Shown piece after piece: positions 58,053 through 64,000 of a stretch of 64,000 bases of DNA (position 1 is the stretch's first letter; each line of letters opens with the position of its first letter). Under the pieces are notes generated by a model. The model worked only from the letters and a program-made list of their open reading frames with translations, did no database searches and was not told where the DNA came from. Position numbers and translations under genes: made by a program. The DNA lies in contig CATNEN010000025.1 in NCBI GenBank assembly GCA_950097015.1, positions 744,001 to 808,000 on the forward strand. Direction: 5' to 3'. Origin of the DNA: Macrostomum hystrix (lineage: Eukaryota; Platyhelminthes; Macrostomidae).

Positions 58053-60968
58053 GTGTTGATACCGCAGAAAAAACTAAGACCTGTTACCATATTTGGTAAT
58101 GGTAGAATTGCAGAGAATCTGCAGAGAATCGCAGCTGTGACAGACCAGAGAATTGCGGCTGTGACAGACCAGAGAATTGCAGCTGTGACAGACCAGAGAA
58201 TCGCAGCTGTGACAGACCAGAGAATCGCAGCTGTGACAGACCAGAGAATTGCAGCTGTGACAGACCAGAGAATTGCGGCTGTGACAGACCAGAGAATTGC
58301 AGCTGTGACAGACCAGAGAATCGCAGCTGTAACAGATCAGAGAATTGCAGCTGTACCAGATCAGAGAATTGCAGCTGTAACAGATCAGAGAATCGCAGCT
58401 GTGACAGACCAGAGAATTGCAGCTGTGACAGACCAGAGAATTGCAGCTGTGACAGACCAGAGAATTGCGGCTGTGACAGACCAGAGAATTGCAGCTGTGA
58501 CAGACCAGAGAATCGCAGCTGTAACAGATCAGAGAATTGCAGCTGTAACAGATCAGAGAATTGCAGCTGTAACAGATCAGAGAATCGCAGCTGTGACAGA
58601 CCAGAGAATTGCAGCTGTGACAGACCAGAGAATTGCAGCTGTGACAGACCAGAGAATCGCAGCTGTGACAGATCAGAGAATTGCAGCTGTGACAGACCAG
58701 AGAATTGCGGCTGTGACAGATCAGAGAATTGCAGCTGTGACAGACCAGAGAATCGCAGCTGTGACAGATCAGAGAATTGCAGCTGTAACAGATCAGAGAA
58801 TTGCAGCTGTAACAGATCAGAGAATCGCAGCTGTGACAGACCAGAGAATTGCAGCTGTGACAGACCAGAGAATTGCAGCTGTGACAGACCAGAGAATCGC
58901 AGCTGTAACAGATCAGAGAATTGCAGCTGTAACAGATCAGAGAATCGCAGCTGTGACAGACCAGAGAATTGCAGCTGTGACAGACCAGAGAATTGCAGCT
59001 GTGACAGACCAGAGAATTGCGGCTGTGACAGACCAGAGAATCGCAGCTGTAACAGATCAGAGAATTGCAGCTGTAACAGATCAGAGAATCGCAGCTGTAA
59101 CAGATCAGAGAATTGCAGCTGTGACAGACCAGAGAATTGCAGCTGTGACAGACCAGAGAATTGCAGCTGTGACAGACCAGAGAATTGCGGCTGTGACAGA
59201 TCAGAGAATTGCGGCTGTGACAGACCAGAGAATCGCAGCTGTGACAGACCAGAGAATCGCAGCTGTGACAGATCAGAGAATTGCAGCTGTGACAGACCAG
59301 AGAATTGCGGCTGTGACAGACCAGAGAATCGCAGCTGTGACAGACCAGAGAGTCGCAGCTGTTACAGACCAGAGAATCGCAGCTGTGACAGACCAGAGAG
59401 TCGCAGCTGTAACAGACCAGAGAGTCGCAGCTGTGACAGACCAGAGAATCGCAGCTGTGACAGACCAGAGAATTGCAGCTGTGACAGACCAGAGAATTGC
59501 AGCTGTGACAGACCAGAGAATCGCAGCTGTGACAGATCAGAGAATTGCAGCTGTGACAGACCAGAGAATTGCGGCTGTGACAGATCAGAGAATTGCGGCT
59601 GTGACAGACCAGAGAATCGCAGCTGTGACAGACCAGAGAATTGCAGCTGTGACAGACCAGAGAATCGCAGCTGTGACAGACCAGAGAATTGCAGCTGTAA
59701 CAGATCAGAGAATTGCAGCTGTGACAGACCAGAGAATCGCAGCTGTGACAGATCAGAGAATTGCAGCTGTGACAGACCAGAGAATCGCAGCTGTGACAGA
59801 TCAGAGAATCGCAGCTGTGACAGACCAGAGAATTGCGGCTGTGACAGACCAGAGAATTGCAGCTGTGACAGACCAGAGAATCGCAGCTGTGACAGACCAG
59901 AGAATTGCAGCTGTGACAGACCAGAGAATTGCAGCTGTGACAGACCAGAGAATCGCAGCTGTGACAGATCAGAGAATTGCAGCTGTGACAGACCAGAGAA
60001 TTGCGGCTGTGACAGACCAGAGAATCGCAGCTGTGACAGATCAGAGAACTGCAGCTGTGACAGACCAAAGAATCGCAGCTGTGACAGACCAGAGAATCGT
60101 AGCTGTGACAGATCAGAGAATTGCAGCTGTGACAGACCAGAGAATCGCAGCTGTGACAGACCAGAGAATCGTAGCTGTGACAGATCAGAGAATTGCAGCT
60201 GTGACAGACCAGAGAATCGCAGCTGTTACAGACCAGAGAATCGCAGCTGTGACGGATCAGAGAATCGCAGCTGTGACAGACCAGAGAATCGCAGCTGTGA
60301 CAGACCAGAGAGTCGCAGCTGTGACAGACCAGAGAGTCGCAGCTGTGACAGACCAGAGAGTCGCAGCTGTGACAGACCAGAGAGTCGCAGCTGTTACAGA
60401 CCAGAGAATCGCAGCTGTGACAGACCAGAGAGTCGCAGCTGTGACAGACCAGAGAGTCGCAGCTGTGACAGACCAGAGAATCGCAGCTGTGACAGACCAG
60501 AGAATCGCAGCTGTGACAGACCAGAGAATCGCAGCTGTGACAGACCAGAGAATCGCAGCTGTGACAGACCAGAGAATCGCAGCTGTGACAGACCAGAGAA
60601 TCGCAGCTGTTACAGACCAGAGAATCGCAGCTGTTACAGACCAGAGAATCGCAGCTGGTACAGACCAGAGAGTCGCAGCTGTGACAGACCAGAGAGTCGC
60701 AGCTGTGACAGACCAGAGAGTCGCAGCTGTTACAGACCAGAGAATCGCAGCTGTGACAGACCAGAGAGTCGCAGCTGTGACAGACCAGAGAATCGCAGCT
60801 GTGACAGACCAGAGAATCGCAGCTGTGACAGACCAGAGAATCGCAGCTGTGACAGACCAGAGAATCGCAGCTGTAGGGTGTAATTTTTTAATCCACCTAA
60901 GGCCCTGTTGTTGCGACCCCAAATCCAGGCACACAGTGCGGGTCGCACCTTCCGCTAATCTCCTATAA
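58053..60968 (+). other. Long open frame of octapeptide repeats; possible exon
   Basis: An open frame of 971 codons without an ATG upstream of the repeats. It starts just after an acceptor-like TTCTTTTCAAAG, so an internal or terminal exon is possible. After ~28 unique residues it reads ~115 copies of AVTDQRIA and ends with ~34 unique residues and TAA at 60966-60968. Both antisense frames are also open, which warns that openness alone proves nothing. The argument for coding is that the common unit variants are synonymous in this frame only. Confidence 0.3.
58107..60882. repeat. 24-bp tandem array, about 115 copies
   Basis: The unit is GCAGCTGTGACAGACCAG followed by AGAATC, with no length change over 2.8 kb. 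Common variants are GCA/GCG, GTG/GTA/GTT, GAC/GAT, ATC/ATT and ATC/GTC. The unit holds the CAGCTG palindrome. Variant use is zoned: GTAACAGATCAG units lie left of ~59.7 kb and GAGAGTC units lie mostly to the right. Confidence 0.97.
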
Positions 60969-61017
60969 GCGCAGTTCGTGTTTGGTATGGCAGCATTCGC
61001 TGATGATAAGCGCGGCG

Positions 61018-61252
61018 ATGTCCCAGTTAGATAGCTGCGTGAAGGCAGATGATGAAGTAGACTATGACGTAATAATGCTGCTGGCTCTGGGACTTGGCAT
61101 TTTGCTAGTCGGTGATGTTTTGCTTGACACGATGATACACGCAGTGTGCTGTCGGACTGACGAATATTTTTTTTTATCTACACTTTTCTACCACTGGCTC
61201 CGTTTATTTCGAATTGTTTATGGACTGCTTTCAGTTTCTGCCTTCGTCACTA
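61018..61252 (+). CDS. Tentative exon of a small membrane protein
   Basis: From ATG at 61018 (GCGGCGATGTCC) the frame reads MSQLDSCVKADDEVDYDV then a hydrophobic segment (IMLLALGLGILLVGDVLL) and a second hydrophobic part (FLSTLFYHWLRLFRIVYGLL). The frame then runs into the CT array. I do not recognise the family and cannot place a donor. It might join a terminal exon at 62326. Alternatively it is a chance open frame. Confidence 0.22.
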
Positions 61253-61254
61253 AT

Positions 61255-62215
61255 CAAATTCCCCATCTCTCTTCTCCCTTTCCATCTCTCTTATCTCTTC
61301 CCCATCTCTCTTCTCTCTTCCCCATCTCTCTTCTCTCTTCCCCATCTCTCTTCTCTCTTCCCCATCTCTCTTCTCTCTTCCCCATCTCTCTTCTCTCTTC
61401 CCCATCTCTCTTCTCTCTTCCCCATCTCTCTTCTCCCTTCACATCTCTCTTATCTCTTCCCCATCTCTCTTCTCTCTTCCCCATCTCTCTTCTCTCTTCC
61501 CCATCTCTCTTCTCTCTTCCCCATCTCTCTTCTCTCTTCCCCATCTCTCTTCTCCCTTCCCATCTCTCTTCTCTCTTCCCCATCTCTCTTCTCTCTTCCC
61601 CATCTCTTTTCTCTCTTCCCCATCTCTCTTCTCTCTTCCCCATCTCTCTTCTCTCTTCCCCATCTCTCTTCTCTCTTCCCTATCTCTCTTCTCTCTTCCC
61701 CATCTCTCTTCTCCCTTCACATCTCTCTTATCTCTTCCCCATCTCTCTTCTCTCTTCCCCATCTCTCTTCTCTCTTCCCCATCTCTCTTCTCTCTTCCCC
61801 ATCTCTCTTCTCCCTTCCCATCTCTCTTCTCTCTTCCCCATCTCTCTTCTCTCTTCCCCATCTCTTTTCTCTCTTCCCCATCTCTCTTCTCTCTTCCCCA
61901 TCTCTCTTCTCTCTTCCCCATCTCTCTTCTCTCTTCCCCATCTCTCTTCTCCCTTCACATCTCTCTTATCTCTTCCCCATCTCTCTTCTCTCTTCCCCAT
62001 CTCTCTTCTCTCTTCCCTATCTCTCTTCTCTCTTCCCCATCTCTCTTCTCCCTTCACATCTCTCTTATCTCTTCCCCATCTCTCTTCTCTCTTCCCCATC
62101 TCTCTTCTCTCTTCCCCATCTCTCTTCTCTCTTCCCCATCTCTCTTATCTCTTCCCCATCTCTCTTATCTCTTCCCCATCTCTCTTCTCGCTTCCTAATC
62201 TCTCTTCTCTCTTCG
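61255..62215. repeat. 20-bp polypyrimidine array, about 48 copies
   Basis: The unit is CCCATCTCTCTTCTCTCTTC. Shorter or altered copies (CTCCCTTCACATCTCTCTTA) recur about every 280 bp (61435, 61712, 61948, 62050), giving a higher-order pattern. The plus strand is nearly pure pyrimidine. Long frames on both strands are artefacts. It ends at TTTCCCATCTCCAG, an acceptor-like sequence. Confidence 0.96.
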
Positions 62216-62325
62216 CATTTATATTTCCCATCTCCAGTATGCAATGCAATAAAAGGCCAGGTCTAGTTGGTGGCGGCAACACAGAAGAACTAAAAGAAAC
62301 ACAAGGTCCATTATAATCTTTACAG

Positions 62326-62424
62326 CGCGAAAGAGAGGAGCATGCCAACACACTCAAGGGAGTCGGATCGGTGTTGCTAACAAGCAGCGGCCTGTTATCA
62401 GTTCGGGACCGGTTAGGAAATTGA
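62326..62424 (+). CDS. Tentative terminal exon
   Basis: ATAATCTTTACAG|CGC at 62325/62326 is a good acceptor. The frame then reads REREEHANTLKGVGSVLL and TSSGLLSVRDRLGN before TGA. The amphipathic, codon-like character is suggestive, but there is no family match. It could be the last exon of the gene starting at 61018. Confidence 0.22.
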   Translation, partial: REREEHANTLKGVGSVLLTSSGLLSVRDRLGN

Positions 62425-62639
62425 GCTAACGATAAATTACTTGACTACAAGCTCTAGTCAAGCCTCCCTCTCCGATCTTGTTCATAGATTATTGCGGCTG
62501 GGACATTTTTTTCTCTGCGGCAGGACAGATGACCGCTTATCTTTTATGGGGCTGCGGCACAGTTCTCCACAGATTACCTGGACAATGACAGCAATGAAGT
62601 CCTGGGAAATTTGAAAAACAGTGAATAGATCTTCTAGAT

Positions 62640-63025
62640 ATCTGATCCAATCTACAGAGAGAGATCTGATAGATTTATAGAAAATCGATAGATCTCAGTC
62701 GATAGATCTACTTAGATTCATCTGATAGATCTACGGGAATGATCCGATAGATATTCGGGAATGATCCGATAGATCTACTGGAAATTATCCGATAGATCTA
62801 CAGGAATGATCCGATAGATCTATGGGAATGATCCGATAGATCTACTGGAAATTATCCGATAGATCTTCGGGAATGATCCGATAGATCTACAGGGAATAAT
62901 CCGATAGATCTACGGGAATGATCCGATAGATCTACTGGAAATTATCCGATAGATCTACTGGAAATTATCCGATAGATCTACAGGGAAAGATCCAGTAGAT
63001 GTGCAGGGAAAGATCCAGTAAGATG
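62640..63025. repeat. 22-bp array with AGATCT palindromes
   Basis: About 17 copies of a 21-23-bp unit with core ATCCGATAGATCTACGGGAA. Each has TAGATCTA, an 8-bp palindrome. Two further diverged copies (AGATCCAGTAGATGTGCAGG) form the right edge. Confidence 0.93.
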
Positions 63026-63690
63026 TGCCCTGATCGCAACGACTTGCTTGGAGTCTATGGCTGCATGCACTTCTGCACTGACAGACTCTGTCGCAATGTA
63101 CCCCTAGCAATTGCCATTCCTGTCACCTTATCAGCCTCTCGTTTTTTATAGCTCTGACTAAGCATTTATTATCGCAGTGTAAAAATGTAGATTAGAAAAA
63201 GCATCATTTTCCGTGGCATTCAGTTCACACAAGTTGCTACATGACTATGTTTTAAAAGTACTGATTTGTTCCAATACTTAGTTAGCTGGAAGCTGGATTT
63301 ATGAAATTCTCTGCTTCTCTGCTAGTCTGCTTTGACAAAGCTAATGGCGTTTGATAAAAAAGAAAGAAAACATTTTTTACGCAAGATGTTTGCAATGTTT
63401 GCAATCAATTTACTAGACACAACCAACTGCTGGTTACACAATTTTACAGGCATATTAGTCTGAAATATCATTGCGCTGTCTGATGTCTGCTGTAGTCATT
63501 GATGATCAGCAATGGTTAATAGTTTAGTAATTTCCCATCCATTTTACAGCAGTATTGCAGCTCCGTAGGTTGTTAAAAAGTTAAAAAAGGATACCAAAAT
63601 ATTTTTTAATATCTGTACAGCTAGTATTTATATGTACGCATCATGCTACTTACCTGATAAAATTCGTGATTTTTTTAAGATTCCTGTAAC
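63026..63690. other. Unique AT-rich spacer
   Basis: No gene or array seen. Confidence 0.45.
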
Positions 63691-63691
63691 T

Positions 63692-63755
63692 CCATTGGCC
63701 GCTAAGCTCACAGCCAATGGCAGAGCTGGCAGAGCTGGGTTAAAATATTATAGCG
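63692..63755 (+). promoter_or_regulatory. Candidate promoter: inverted CCAAT pair and TATA-like box
   Basis: CCATTGGC (63692-63699) and GCCAATGG (63713-63720) are exact reverse complements 13 bp apart, giving one CCAAT box in each orientation. AAAATATTATAG follows at about 63742-63753. The start codon of the next gene is 70 bp further on. CCAAT boxes are classical NF-Y sites. Confidence 0.55.
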
Positions 63756-63823
63756 CACAAACTGAAAAAGTAGAACAGTAGGGTCAGACGAAGACCAGAT
63801 CCGACAAGCCTGAACCCGGAACA

Positions 63824-64000
63824 ATGCTCGAAATGTGTCAGAGCTCGGCACGGGTTTTGCTCGCCCTTCTAATCTGGCCCTCCATCGCTTCCGCTCTTCT
63901 CTCCGCCCGATTGTCTGGCTCCGTTGTCAGATTCGACATCAACGAAGACGATGGCCGACAGCCGCCACCGTCTGGACGTCGTCGACAAATTGGCCGACTC
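63824..64000 (+). CDS. 5' end of a gene for a secreted or membrane protein (partial)
   Basis: The frame is open from ATG at 63824 to the window end (59 codons). It begins MLEMCQSSARVLLALLIWPS then IASALLSA, a clear signal peptide with likely cleavage after Ala-Ser-Ala or a few residues on. The mature start RLSGSVVRFDINEDDG precedes a basic, Pro/Arg-rich stretch (PPPSGRRRQIG) that includes a possible dibasic processing site. The protein is cut by the window edge and I do not recognise the family. A CCAAT/TATA-like promoter lies just upstream. Confidence 0.55.
   Translation, partial: MLEMCQSSARVLLALLIWPSIASALLSARLSGSVVRFDINEDDGRQPPPSGRRRQIGRL

Noticed and set aside
61254-62316. Arg/Glu/Lys- or Ser/Leu-rich long frames in the CT array
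   Set aside because: Array translation only; frames exist on both strands.
1-64000. CRISPR arrays
   Set aside because: Repeats are contiguous without unique spacers, and the genes are eukaryotic.

Overview
This window is nuclear DNA from an animal. Protein-coding genes are split by GT-AG introns, and the recognisable families (SV2-like transporter, aldo-keto reductase, FAM114A, SMG7, TANGO1/MIA3) are metazoan or broadly eukaryotic. There are no bacterial operons, rRNA genes or CRISPR arrays. Several start codons lie a few bases after an AG that looks like a splice acceptor, which would fit a spliced-leader organism such as a flatworm. That placement is an inference and is weak.

The most striking feature is tandem repetition. 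About 25 arrays, almost all with different units (4 to ~73 bp), fill roughly 45% of the 64 kb. The left third (1-15 kb) is nearly all arrays: a 10-bp purine array, a 23-bp array, a 5.8-kb 20-bp array and shorter pyrimidine arrays. One unrecognised single-exon gene lies at 15907-16608 (+). More arrays run to 24.8 kb, with tRNA-derived SINE fragments among them.

The gene-bearing part is 24.9-55.7 kb. On the minus strand lie an SV2-type major-facilitator transporter (four exons, 24896-28565) and a complete AKR1-type aldo-keto reductase (six exons, 31583-34567). On the plus strand lie FAM114A (38794-40676), an SMG7-like nonsense-mediated-decay factor (five exons, 43952-49752) and TANGO1/MIA3 (50570-55749). 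Their products act in vesicle/transporter function, carbonyl reduction, Golgi-associated traffic, mRNA surveillance and ER export of bulky cargo. Nothing suggests co-regulation beyond proximity. A 24-bp array with a very long open frame (58.1-60.9 kb), a tentative membrane-protein exon pair and the start of a secreted-protein gene (63824 to the end) close the window.

Most worth a second look: (1) three introns are filled with tandem arrays whose unit resembles that intron's own splice junction, so each array may have grown by duplicating a 5' or 3' splice site; (2) the 24-bp array encodes an octapeptide in which the common variants are nearly all synonymous; (3) a 281-bp inverted-repeat transposon has perfect 14-bp termini and a perfect 8-bp target duplication; (4) a SINE family carries a palindromic tail. 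Exon models were assembled by eye from reading frame, splice consensus and remembered family sequences; no search was run.
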